From the NCBI GenBank assembly GCA_029061225.1, contig JAIDSM010000123.1, forward strand, positions 1 to 64,000: a DNA stretch of 64,000 nt, written 5' to 3'. This document shows, in pieces, positions 24,064 through 32,178 of the stretch (position 1 is the first letter of the stretch; every line of letters begins with the position of its first letter). Below the pieces are notes generated by a model. That model had not been told where the DNA came from. It saw nothing but the letters and a program-made list of their open reading frames with translations, and ran no database searches. The DNA is from Muribaculaceae bacterium (GTDB lineage Bacteria > Bacteroidota > Bacteroidia > Bacteroidales > Muribaculaceae). The translations under genes were made by a program, and so were the position numbers.

Positions 24064-24717
24064 TTAACACGATTTTAACGACTCCAGAGAAATGACTTTC
24101 TTAAGGAATCGTATTTGGTCTGCAAAGTAAATACTTTTTTCTGGATTATTCAAACTTATTTCGGTAATAATTTCAAGAGCACGCGAATAATTGCCGTTTT
24201 TTATCAAAATTTTGGCAAAACTTTCGGTCAGAGATGGTTTTTCGGCCTCTTTCGGCTCTTTTTTCGGTTTCAAGCGCGGGGCAGGCTGGAGCTTAAGGAA
24301 AGCATCGATAGCCCCCAAAGTCTCGTCGGCAGGGACATCTGCAAGGCCGTCGCCAGGATTCTCCATCTCAAGCATCGCGGCATAGTCGAGAGCCGGAGGT
24401 GCGACCGGGATGACCAAGTCATCCACAGCAGGGGAAACCTGACTGACCTTCATATCCTGAGATCCGAATTTTTCAAGAAAAGAATCGATGGTATCAGATG
24501 TAGAAAGCGAGGGGAGTTCCGACGAGCCGTAGAAATCCAAAAAATCCTCCGAAGCCTCACCTAATATGGCACGGCTTGCATCCGGATCACCAATACATGC
24601 AGCTATCCTCCGCCGATGAAGCCGGAGCAATTCCGGATTTCGTTCGGAAGCCAAAGCCTCTATGTCGGGTATAATGTAGTATGGAAATCGAACTATATCG
24701 GTCTTTTCTTCTGTCAT
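24064..24717 (-). CDS. Conserved hypothetical protein with C-terminal TPR-like hairpin
   Basis: The 217-residue protein is soluble. The N-terminus is helical ('ELLRLHRRRIAACI'), and the middle is acidic and low complexity with 'LKPKKEPKEAEKPS'. The C-terminal about 45 residues ('SFAKILIKNGNYSRALEIIT', then EISLNNPEKSIYFADQIRFL) look like a TPR/SEL-type helical hairpin. It sits between lptE and secG, where Bacteroidales often encode such a protein. Function unknown; an envelope-biogenesis link is only suggested by position. Confidence 0.8.
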   Translation of the reverse strand: MTEEKTDIVRFPYYIIPDIEALASERNPELLRLHRRRIAACIGDPDASRAILGEASEDFLDFYGSSELPSLSTSDTIDSFLEKFGSQDMKVSQVSPAVDDLVIPVAPPALDYAAMLEMENPGDGLADVPADETLGAIDAFLKLQPAPRLKPKKEPKEAEKPSLTESFAKILIKNGNYSRALEIITEISLNNPEKSIYFADQIRFLKKVISLESLKSC

Positions 24718-24777
24718 TGCTTTGGATTTAATAATCTCTAAAAAAGTTAACTCTAAAACGCACGCTTTTATGGCACC

Positions 24778-24802
24778 GGACGCACGAGCTGTGCGTCTCT
24801 AC
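24778..24802. repeat. Palindromic intergenic repeat (GGACGCACG type)
   Basis: GGACGCACGAGCTGTGCGTC followed by TCTAC; one mismatch from the other copies. It lies between the lptE stop and the TPR gene start. Confidence 0.8.
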
Positions 24803-24807
24803 ATGAG

Positions 24808-25323
24808 CTACCAATTGCCGAGGGTAGCGTTGAAGATGAGTTCCACCAGTTCGTCGCATATCTCCTCGCAAAGGCCGTCCTGCACATCAGTAAGCATCAG
24901 AGAGCTATCAAATTGCCGGTAGGCCGAGAAGGTCTGGTCGACATCATTGGCCGAGTTTACATGATCGGTATATTTTACCTTCACCGTAATCGTAAGCCGG
25001 GTCTCCGTAGCGTAGGCATCCGTGCCGACAGCCTGCGGCGAGAGGGAATATCCTGTAATCTCACCTGTCATCTCAAGATCAGAAGTACCCGAGACTTCCT
25101 GCAGACGAGTCTGTCGTGTTATCGTATTGAGGAGCTTATTCTCAAAAGTCTGCTGTAGCGGAGCATAGACAAGGGCAGCCCTGATCGGAAATTCGCCAAC
25201 ATGTATGGTCTTGTAGATATCGTAGTTGAGCGCCGAGCCATTAAACTTGTAGCTAATAGTGCATCCGGCCAGCAGAATGACCGCCGACACCGCGAATGAG
25301 ATATATGAAAGTAGACGTTTCAA
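24808..25323 (-). CDS. lptE: LptE-family LPS assembly lipoprotein
   Basis: The 171-residue outer-membrane lipoprotein has lipobox LAGC (Cys21), followed by the Bacteroidota LptE start 'TISYKFNGSALNYDIYKTIH'. Family features continue with 'YAPLQQTFENKL' and 'SDLEMTGEITGYSLSPQAVG'. LptE plugs the LptD barrel for LPS insertion. It follows the sigma-54 activator gene after a 73-bp repeat-filled gap and likely shares its transcript. The family is recognised from the pattern; no partner LptD is in the window. Confidence 0.9.
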   Translation of the reverse strand: MKRLLSYISFAVSAVILLAGCTISYKFNGSALNYDIYKTIHVGEFPIRAALVYAPLQQTFENKLLNTITRQTRLQEVSGTSDLEMTGEITGYSLSPQAVGTDAYATETRLTITVKVKYTDHVNSANDVDQTFSAYRQFDSSLMLTDVQDGLCEEICDELVELIFNATLGNW

Positions 25324-25324
25324 A

Positions 25325-25393
25325 TAAGGGGTAAGGGTTAAGGGTTAAGTATTAAGTATTAAACAATAAGCATTAAGTGTTAAACATCAAGGA
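25325..25393. repeat. Simple repeats (GGGTTAAG and AAACAATAAGC phrases)
   Basis: TTAAGGG units and AAACAATAAGCATTAAG units fill the gap between the sigma-54 activator and lptE, mirroring the order seen at 6404-6612. Confidence 0.7.
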
Positions 25394-25396
25394 TTG

Positions 25397-26551
25397 TCAG
25401 GAGGAAATGCCAAGGTCCTGCATCTTCCGGTAGAGGGTGCGGAGGGATATATGGAGTTCCTCGGCAGCCTGTTTCTTATTGCCGTCATGGCGTGCCAGGG
25501 TCTCCTCTATGACCCTGCGTTCGGAAAGGTCGAGTGGATTACCTGTCAAGTCACCGGAAGTATGTTCAGGGGCCATAAGGGCACGAATATCGTGGACCGG
25601 ACGATCGGAATCGGCAGAATCGCCGTTGAGCTTCTTCTTAAGCTGCTCGATCTCATCACGCATGGAAAAAAGCATCTGGAAGATCATCTTTCGCTCCAAT
25701 TCAGAAGAATCGTCATTAGGAGCGAGCATCGGTGTGGATTGAGAATCCCGATTGATGGGCAATGCCTCCAGCATCTGACGCCGTGAAATCTCAGTACCGG
25801 CCTCGAACAGAGCAAGCTGATCGATTATATTCTTCAACTGCCGCACATTGCCTGGCCAATTATACAGCATCATCGCACGCTTGGCCTCCTCGCTGAATGA
25901 AATCGGCTTGGTCATGTATTTCTCGGCGAAATCGGCAGCAAACTTACGGGCAAGCAGGATGATGTCCTCTCCCCTCTCATGGAGCGGCGGAACATTGATA
26001 ACTACCGTAGAAAGACGATAATAGAGGTCTTCACGGAAGCGTCCCTCGGCAACTGCGCGAATAAGGTCGACATTAGTAGCCGCCACGACACGGATATCCG
26101 TGGTCTGGACGGTACTGCTTCCCACCTTCAGGAATTCACCGGTCTCCAGAACGCGCAGGAGGCGCGCCTGGGTGGTCAAGGGGAGCTCGGCAACCTCGTC
26201 AAGAAAGATGGTGCCACCATCCGCCTCTTCGAAATATCCCTTACGAGACGATACGGCACCTGTGAAAGATCCTTTCTCATGACCGAAGAGCTCGCTGTCG
26301 ATGGTACCTTCCGGAATAGCGCCGCAATTGACGGCTATGTACTTCTTGTGCTTACGAGCGCCGAACTGATGGATTATCTTGGGGAAAAATTCCTTTCCTG
26401 ATCCGGAAGGACCTGTGACGAGCACAGACAAATCGATAGGGGCGACCGTCACCGCTCTCTTGATAGCCTCAATGAGAGCGGGAGAATCGCCTATTATCGA
26501 CAAACGCTGCTTTACGCGCAGTATTTCTTCGGGTATTTCTGATTTAGCCAT
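25397..26551 (-). CDS. Sigma-54-dependent transcriptional activator without receiver domain
   Basis: This 384-residue AAA+ bacterial enhancer-binding protein has its ATPase domain (about 15-250) almost at the N-terminus, with Walker A 'GPSGSGKE', the sigma-54-contacting loop as GSFTGA, Walker B 'GGTIFLDEV' and sensor motifs 'ATNVDL' and 'LYYRLS'. A Fis-type helix-turn-helix ends the protein ('NKKQAAEELHISLRTLYRKM'). No receiver or GAF domain is present, so activity must be controlled by level or a partner. Start: ATG at 26551 or 26554, just after the slyD stop (26557), so the two genes are coupled. It lies upstream of lptE-TPR-secG. Confidence 0.95.
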   Translation of the reverse strand: MAKSEIPEEILRVKQRLSIIGDSPALIEAIKRAVTVAPIDLSVLVTGPSGSGKEFFPKIIHQFGARKHKKYIAVNCGAIPEGTIDSELFGHEKGSFTGAVSSRKGYFEEADGGTIFLDEVAELPLTTQARLLRVLETGEFLKVGSSTVQTTDIRVVAATNVDLIRAVAEGRFREDLYYRLSTVVINVPPLHERGEDIILLARKFAADFAEKYMTKPISFSEEAKRAMMLYNWPGNVRQLKNIIDQLALFEAGTEISRRQMLEALPINRDSQSTPMLAPNDDSSELERKMIFQMLFSMRDEIEQLKKKLNGDSADSDRPVHDIRALMAPEHTSGDLTGNPLDLSERRVIEETLARHDGNKKQAAEELHISLRTLYRKMQDLGISS

Positions 26552-26556
26552 CATTA

Positions 26557-27156
26557 TCAATGACAACCACAGCCATCGCTGCATCCACAGCTTTCCTTAC
26601 CATCTTCCCTGCCTGAGCAGTCGCAGCCTTCGTCGCAACCTCCATGGTGGGAGCAACCGCAGCCGCAGGCGTGCTTAGGATGAAGCTCCTCCTCGGTAGC
26701 GTCGCGCACCTCGACGATCTCACCTTCGAAATCTACGGTCTTTCCGGCGAAAGGATGGTTGAAGTCCATCTCCACAATCTCGGGAGTCACCTTCACGACA
26801 CGTCCGGAGACTATGTCGCCGGTATTTGTCATCATATCAAGGACGCTGCCTTCCTTCACCTCCACAGCCATCTTGCCATCGCGCATAAAGGCCTCTACCG
26901 GCACCTGCTGCACATATTCCTCAACCCTCGGGCCAAAAGCCACTTCAGGAGGCAGAGTAACTGAAAAACGATCGCCTTTACCGAGACCCTTGATCGTAGC
27001 CACGAGACCGGGGATGACTTCCTGGCTTACTCCATATACCATCACGTCGGGAGCCGATGGTTTTGCTTCAAATAATAGTTCGCCTGTATCAGCGTCCTTT
27101 ACAGTGTATGCGAAGGCAACAAACTTGCCATTATCGATTGTTTCTTTATTTTCCAT
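26557..27156 (-). CDS. slyD: SlyD-type FKBP peptidyl-prolyl isomerase
   Basis: The 199-residue cytoplasmic prolyl isomerase/chaperone has an FKBP domain (about 10-75 and 130-155, 'VAFAYTVKDADTGELL' and 'GDRFSVTLPPEVAFG') with the inserted-flap (IF) chaperone domain ('VPVEAFMRDGKMAVEVKEGS'). The C-terminal about 40 residues are rich in Cys and His (CGCGCSHHGGC, CDCSG, CGCSDGCGCH), the nickel/zinc-binding tail known from SlyD. It may supply metal or folding help. The stop codon lies 3-6 bp before the sigma-54 activator start. Confidence 0.95.
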   Translation of the reverse strand: MENKETIDNGKFVAFAYTVKDADTGELLFEAKPSAPDVMVYGVSQEVIPGLVATIKGLGKGDRFSVTLPPEVAFGPRVEEYVQQVPVEAFMRDGKMAVEVKEGSVLDMMTNTGDIVSGRVVKVTPEIVEMDFNHPFAGKTVDFEGEIVEVRDATEEELHPKHACGCGCSHHGGCDEGCDCSGREDGKESCGCSDGCGCH

Positions 27157-27273
27157 AATTTCCTTAATTTAATCTATTAATAGAACAATAGCCAACATAG
27201 GTTAGATTATAAAAAATCTATAAAATCCGTTATATGGCCGCCCAGGGAGCGCTTGAACACGCCCTATCCACAG

Positions 27274-28434
27274 CTATTCTTCTGCAGGGATATCGTCAGG
27301 ATCCTCTTCCTCGGCAGGAATATCGTCAGGATCTTCCTCTTCGGCAGGGATGTCGTCGGGATCCTCTTCCTCCACCACCGTCGTTGTCTCTTCTACAGCT
27401 TCCTCATCATCCGCATCCTCGGGATGCTTAAGTTCGTATTGCTCATGGATCTGGCGGACATCGAAGTAGAAACCTTTCTGGACTTTATCGCGCAGACGCT
27501 TCAGGGTCTCCTCTTCCGGCTCCACGACGAGATAATCATAGCCTGGCTCGATGAAATCGGCATCAACCGCGTGATAACCCATAAGCTGAACCATATCGTA
27601 TTCATGCGCCGGATATATGACAAACCATGCGTTTTCTTCATTCTCACCGGTCCCGGTGCTCTTTATGGCACCAAGCAGATGCTCGAGACGGTATTCCCAG
27701 ATCTTTGCGCTCATGTCCTTGCGGCGTTCCTTAAGGACATGCACGAGGAAAGACATCTGCCGGAGATCGAAAGGATTATCCTGCAAGGTCAACTCCGCAT
27801 ATTTACGTATGGTGTCGATTTCCTCCTTAGTATGAGAAGTCTTATTCCGGTAGCTGTCGGTCACACTCGCATAAGGGGATTCGCGATATGGATCATAGTC
27901 TTCCTGAAACATATATCCGAGATAAAGATGACGAAACTCCTCAGCCGTCATCGTGGTATCGTTACGGTTGAATTTCTTCATCAGTTTCGGGAAATACATC
28001 GGATTCGACGGGTCGAGAGTAGCCACACGGATCGCCTCAAGGTCGGGGCGGACCACAGTCACCTGACGTTTGGACGACTTCTTGGGTTTCGTAGCGGGGC
28101 TCTTGGAACCAGGATTTACATCAGTAGCGTGCAATTTCCAGTTGGAACCACCCGTAGTCGGGACGCTGGAAGAAGACTTAGTGCGTCTTCTGCTCGAAGT
28201 AGCCTTCCTGCCGGCCGCACGTTTTTTTGTAGTTGTAGAAGAACTTTTTTTTCGTGTTGACGTCGACTTTTTCTTAGTTGTCGCAGTAGTCTTGGCCTTT
28301 GTAGACCTTTTCTTTCTCGCACCATCCACATCGACCGGGACAGTCATCATAATGACCATCACAAGCATCCAGACGATACAGCGCCAGACTCTCCGGGAGT
28401 TTCTACGAGTGTATTCTATATTAGATTCCGTCAT
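27274..28434 (-). CDS. DUF4919-family protein with basic linker and acidic tandem repeats
   Basis: This 386-residue protein has a short N-terminus with one hydrophobic segment (about 17-36), then a Lys/Arg/Ser/Thr-rich stretch (about 39-115) of very low complexity. The DUF4919-like domain follows (about 130-345; 'EEFRHLYLGYMFQEDYDPYR', 'NPFDLRQMSFLVHVLKER'). The C-terminus holds three perfect copies of the 11-residue acidic unit EEDPDDIPAEE. DUF4919 proteins are Bacteroidetes-specific, about 200 residues, of unknown role; the extra basic and acidic regions are unusual. A signal peptide/TM suggests an envelope location. Confidence 0.8.
   Translation of the reverse strand: MTESNIEYTRRNSRRVWRCIVWMLVMVIMMTVPVDVDGARKKRSTKAKTTATTKKKSTSTRKKSSSTTTKKRAAGRKATSSRRRTKSSSSVPTTGGSNWKLHATDVNPGSKSPATKPKKSSKRQVTVVRPDLEAIRVATLDPSNPMYFPKLMKKFNRNDTTMTAEEFRHLYLGYMFQEDYDPYRESPYASVTDSYRNKTSHTKEEIDTIRKYAELTLQDNPFDLRQMSFLVHVLKERRKDMSAKIWEYRLEHLLGAIKSTGTGENEENAWFVIYPAHEYDMVQLMGYHAVDADFIEPGYDYLVVEPEEETLKRLRDKVQKGFYFDVRQIHEQYELKHPEDADDEEAVEETTTVVEEEDPDDIPAEEEDPDDIPAEEEDPDDIPAEE
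27275..27376. repeat. 33-bp tandem repeat encoding EEDPDDIPAEE
   Basis: Three copies of a 33-bp unit (GGGATATCGTCAGGATCCTC core on the plus strand) lie at the 3' end of the DUF4919 gene. Copies differ by few bases, so copy number could change by slippage without frameshift. Confidence 0.85.
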
Positions 28435-28580
28435 ATTTCCTTAAGGAAGGTTGATAGTCTCCCTATAAATGTAACGAGGATTTTTAGATTTTGTTGCATG
28501 GACTACACAGTTAAGGGACACCCAATGGGCGATTGCAAACCGTCCGTCCATGGGCTAAGCAGCGAAGAGCCGGGCGGCGG

Positions 28581-30671
28581 TCAGGATAGGGGCTTACCGT
28601 TGGCGTCACGCTTCTGTATCTCGGGATATTCGATGCGGGAATGATAGATGGTGGCGAGACGCTTCTTAAATGTGTCCTTGATCACGTTGATGTCGCGGAA
28701 ATTGATGGGTGATTCATTATAGAGTCCATCCGCCATTTGGGAATCGATGATCTTATCTACAAGGGCGTTGATCGACTCAGGGCTATAGTCCTTGAGCGAA
28801 CGGGAAGCGGCCTCGATGGCGTCGGCCATCATCAGGATGGTGGTCTCCTTGCTCTGAGGATTCGGGCCGGGATATTCAAAACGCGACTTGTCGACAACCC
28901 CGTCTTCACTCTGATTGACTGCGGTATTGTAGAAATATTTCGTCACTCCGCGTCCGTGATGCTCACTGATGAAATCCTTTATGACCTGGGGAAGTTTCTC
29001 ACGCGATGCGATCGAAAGGCCATCCGTCACATGGCTGATGATCTTGCGCGCGCTCATCTCCGGATCGAGACCCGCGTGAGGATTCACGCCGTGCTGATTT
29101 TCAGTGAAGAATATAGGAGACTCACTCTTGCCGATGTCATGATAGAGGGCACCGGTGCGGACGAGAGTTGTATTCGCACCAATGGCCCGAGCAGCTTCGG
29201 CGGCAAGGGTGGATACCTGCATTGAATGCTGGAAAGTGCCGGGAGCTACCTCGGCGAGATTGCGCAGGATGGGACTGTTGATATCGCTGAGCTCCACGAG
29301 TGTGACAGTTGACGTGAATCCGAATAGCTTCTCCACGACAAGAATCAGAAGATAGGCGAAAGAAAGGAGCACACAGTTGATGGCGAAAATCCCTACCATA
29401 CGCAAGGAGAACGAAGTGACAGTTCCTTCAGACAGTGTCAGCATCATGGCATAGCAGACCACATAGAGGAAAAAGGTGATGAGTGCGGTGCGCAGCAGCT
29501 GGCTGCGCCTTGACAGATGATGTATGCAAAGAGTGGCGCTGATGCCCACCACCAACTGTATCACGACAAACTGGAACTGGAACGTAGCAGCCAGGGCGAT
29601 CATAAGAATGCAGACTATATGGGAGAAAATGGCGGTACGCGCATCGGTGAACACCGCGATGATGATCGGCACGCCCGCAAACGGAATGAGATAGAGGCCA
29701 TTATTGAACACATCAGCCGACTCAATTGCAATGACAACAAAGAAAGTGATGAGCGAGACTATGAACGTCACCTTCTTGAAATCGTCGAACACATCAGGGC
29801 GGTAAACAGCGAGGAAGAGATAGAGCAGCGTGAACAGAATAACTATGTATATGACCTGCGCCGAGGTGAAGAACTTCTTTGAGAGTGTCTTCGACTCGGT
29901 CTTTTCGAGCATGTCGATATAATTGTTGAGGTTGGTGAAGATCTGGGCATCGATTATATCGCCGCGATCTACAATCCTCTGCCCTTTCTTAATCACGCCG
30001 AGTGCAGAATTGACATTGAGGTATTCCTGATTGCGGAAGCGTGAATCCGATGCTGAATCAATCACGATGTTAGGCACAAGACTTGCATTGAGCGCTTTGG
30101 CGACATCCGCACTCAGCCTGGCCTCATGCTTGGCAGTCGACTTGGCCGCCATATAAGCGGAGTCAACAGCCTTATACGCCATGCTTGGAGACATCATCAG
30201 GGAGGCGTCGATGATCTTGACAGCATTGGCATCTTCGGAATCATCGCTCACCCGGAGTTTCGAATGCGAGAAAGAGTGTATATGGTCGTACAGTTCAGCA
30301 CTGACGACACCCCTGTTATAGACCTCAGAGAGCTTCTTCCCAAGGAAAGCAGCATCTCCTACGCCTACATAATTACCGATGATCTTGACAAACCGATCGA
30401 CATTACGTGCAGAAGCACGGGTGTCACGGGTGACGAAAGGGATGAATGCCCGGTCGATACTGTCGCGCATCAGCTGCGCCGATACAGAATCGCGCATGAC
30501 CGGAGTATCGAATTCCGCCGTCAGCAACGGATATCTCCATGGCTGATTGAGCTCATAACTGTAGTTCTGATGGTCGCTTTTCATGAGGAGCAGCAACACG
30601 ATAACCGACGCCGTAAGGGCGACAGCTATCTTCAGGATGGTAGCGTTTGATATAAGGTCGGATGGTTTCAT
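28581..30671 (-). CDS. 7TM-HD family cyclic-dinucleotide phosphodiesterase (PgpH-like)
   Basis: The protein of about 696 residues is an inner-membrane enzyme: one N-terminal helix, an extracytoplasmic 7TMR-HDED domain (about 50-270), seven helices (about 275-470) and a cytoplasmic HD domain with 'HSMQVS' and 'GALYHDIGKSESPIFF' (HD pair near residue 510) plus a later 'ISEHHGRG'. PgpH of this architecture hydrolyses c-di-AMP to pApA in Firmicutes; the same role is inferred. The ATG at 30671 overlaps the stop of the RelA/SpoT gene (ATGA), so it is preferred over an upstream in-frame codon at 30725. Confidence 0.92.
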   Translation of the reverse strand: MKPSDLISNATILKIAVALTASVIVLLLLMKSDHQNYSYELNQPWRYPLLTAEFDTPVMRDSVSAQLMRDSIDRAFIPFVTRDTRASARNVDRFVKIIGNYVGVGDAAFLGKKLSEVYNRGVVSAELYDHIHSFSHSKLRVSDDSEDANAVKIIDASLMMSPSMAYKAVDSAYMAAKSTAKHEARLSADVAKALNASLVPNIVIDSASDSRFRNQEYLNVNSALGVIKKGQRIVDRGDIIDAQIFTNLNNYIDMLEKTESKTLSKKFFTSAQVIYIVILFTLLYLFLAVYRPDVFDDFKKVTFIVSLITFFVVIAIESADVFNNGLYLIPFAGVPIIIAVFTDARTAIFSHIVCILMIALAATFQFQFVVIQLVVGISATLCIHHLSRRSQLLRTALITFFLYVVCYAMMLTLSEGTVTSFSLRMVGIFAINCVLLSFAYLLILVVEKLFGFTSTVTLVELSDINSPILRNLAEVAPGTFQHSMQVSTLAAEAARAIGANTTLVRTGALYHDIGKSESPIFFTENQHGVNPHAGLDPEMSARKIISHVTDGLSIASREKLPQVIKDFISEHHGRGVTKYFYNTAVNQSEDGVVDKSRFEYPGPNPQSKETTILMMADAIEAASRSLKDYSPESINALVDKIIDSQMADGLYNESPINFRDINVIKDTFKKRLATIYHSRIEYPEIQKRDANGKPLS

Positions 30672-32158
30672 AATCTTGACTTTATTATGTTTCGGGCATG
30701 GGCTGTGACACACTTCGCAAGCCACGACTCTTCAGGAGCTACACGTCTGACAGTGATTATCTCCACGAGGTCGCCGCTTTCAAGCTGATGTTCCGGACCT
30801 ACAAGCTTACGTCCGATCTTGCCTCCTATGCAATGGTCGCCGAGCCAGTCACCGGCCGCATAGGCCATGTCGAGGACCGTCGCTCCGGAGGGGAGCTCGA
30901 TGAGGTCGCCATCGGGAGTGAACACATATATCTGCTTAGCAAAGATGTTGAAACGCAGCGTGTCGAGGAAGTCGACTGCATTTGGTTCGGGATTGGCAAG
31001 GATCTCCTTGACTGAATTGACGAGATTGTCGAGGCGTTCTGTATCTGTCTGCACGCCGTCTTTGTATTTCCAATGAGCGGCATAACCGAGCTCAGCGATA
31101 TCATCCATCTTCCGGCTTCGTATCTGGACTTCCGTCCAGCGTCCTGAACCACGCCGCAAGGTGATGTGGAGAGCCCGGTAGCCGTTATCCTTTGGAGTTC
31201 GGAGCCAATCGCGCGTACGGTCGGGATGCAGTTGCCGTCCTTCGGAGACGATATCCGCAATCCTGCGAGCCAAAGGCTCCTCCATGGCGTCGTCGTCATT
31301 CTCATATATGACCCTGACGGCATAGACGTCGAAGACTTCCTCGAACGGAATGCCTTTATTCTGCATCTTACGGAAAATGGAATATACGCTCTTCACGCGG
31401 GCCTTTATCTCACAGTGAATACCCTCATCAGCGAGTCTTTTCCTCAACGGCTCGACGAAGGAATCAACTATACGCCGGCGCTCGTCGACGCTCTGCTGGA
31501 GCTTGCGGCATACCATGTCGTAGGCCTCCGGGTCCTCGCATCGAAAAGCGAGGTCTTCAAACTCACTCTTCATCATGAAGAGACCCAGACGCTCCGCCAG
31601 GGGAGCATATACGTAGAGGGATTCACGCGCAACCCTGCGGCGACGCTCGGGCCGCTGGGTAGATATATTTCGCAGATTGTGCATGCGGTCGGCCATCTTC
31701 ACAAGAATAACGCGAACATCGGTGCTCATCGACATCATCATATCGCGCAGCTTAAGTGCCTGAGTCTCGGCGGCATGTCCGAATATGCCTCCGGAAAGCT
31801 TATTGATACCACTCACTATCGATGAAATCTGAGAGCCGAAATTAGCTTCTATGTCAGCAATGCTCCTGTCGGAATGCTCCTCGATGTCGTGGAGGAGCGC
31901 GCAGACGATCGTAGTGGAGCCCAGACCGAGCTCCCGACTGCATATGAGCGCGACAGCGAGGGCATGAAGAATATAGGGGCTGCCGTCGTTTCGACGGCAG
32001 CCCTGATGGGCCACGCGGGCAAAGCGGAACGCCTTGCCCACGAGTTCAACCTTGCGACGATGGCGGCTCTCCACATATGAGCGGAGAAGTTCTTCGAAAG
32101 CAAGGTCTATTGTACGCTCTTCATCATGGCTGAAAGCCTTTGATGCGGATTCATTCAT
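30668..32158 (-). CDS. Short RelA/SpoT-family (p)ppGpp enzyme (HD-synthetase-TGS only)
   Basis: The protein has about 496 residues against about 730-750 for full-length Rel. Order: HD domain (about 25-190) with 'PYILHALAVAL', 'LLHDIEEHS' and 'KMADRMHNLRNI'; synthetase domain (about 245-365) with 'VKSVYSIFRKMQ', 'NGYRALH' and 'VQIRSRKMDDIAELGYAAHW'; TGS domain (about 410-470, 'IYVFTPDGDLIELPSGATV'). It stops where the helical domain would begin, so the zinc-finger/ACT regulatory region is missing. In the HD motif the usual HDxxED reads HDIEEH, replacing the final Asp. Start: ATG 32158 is chosen over the TTG at 32182. It is coupled to the PgpH-like gene by a 4-bp overlap. Confidence 0.92.
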   Translation of the reverse strand: MNESASKAFSHDEERTIDLAFEELLRSYVESRHRRKVELVGKAFRFARVAHQGCRRNDGSPYILHALAVALICSRELGLGSTTIVCALLHDIEEHSDRSIADIEANFGSQISSIVSGINKLSGGIFGHAAETQALKLRDMMMSMSTDVRVILVKMADRMHNLRNISTQRPERRRRVARESLYVYAPLAERLGLFMMKSEFEDLAFRCEDPEAYDMVCRKLQQSVDERRRIVDSFVEPLRKRLADEGIHCEIKARVKSVYSIFRKMQNKGIPFEEVFDVYAVRVIYENDDDAMEEPLARRIADIVSEGRQLHPDRTRDWLRTPKDNGYRALHITLRRGSGRWTEVQIRSRKMDDIAELGYAAHWKYKDGVQTDTERLDNLVNSVKEILANPEPNAVDFLDTLRFNIFAKQIYVFTPDGDLIELPSGATVLDMAYAAGDWLGDHCIGGKIGRKLVGPEHQLESGDLVEIITVRRVAPEESWLAKCVTAHARNIIKSRL

Positions 32159-32178
32159 GGAGTCACATGAGAGAGGGA

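Noticed and set aside
27253..28260. 335-codon plus-strand frame opposite the DUF4919 gene
   Set aside because: It arises from the acidic repeats and basic linker read in antisense; no signal, domain or promoter.
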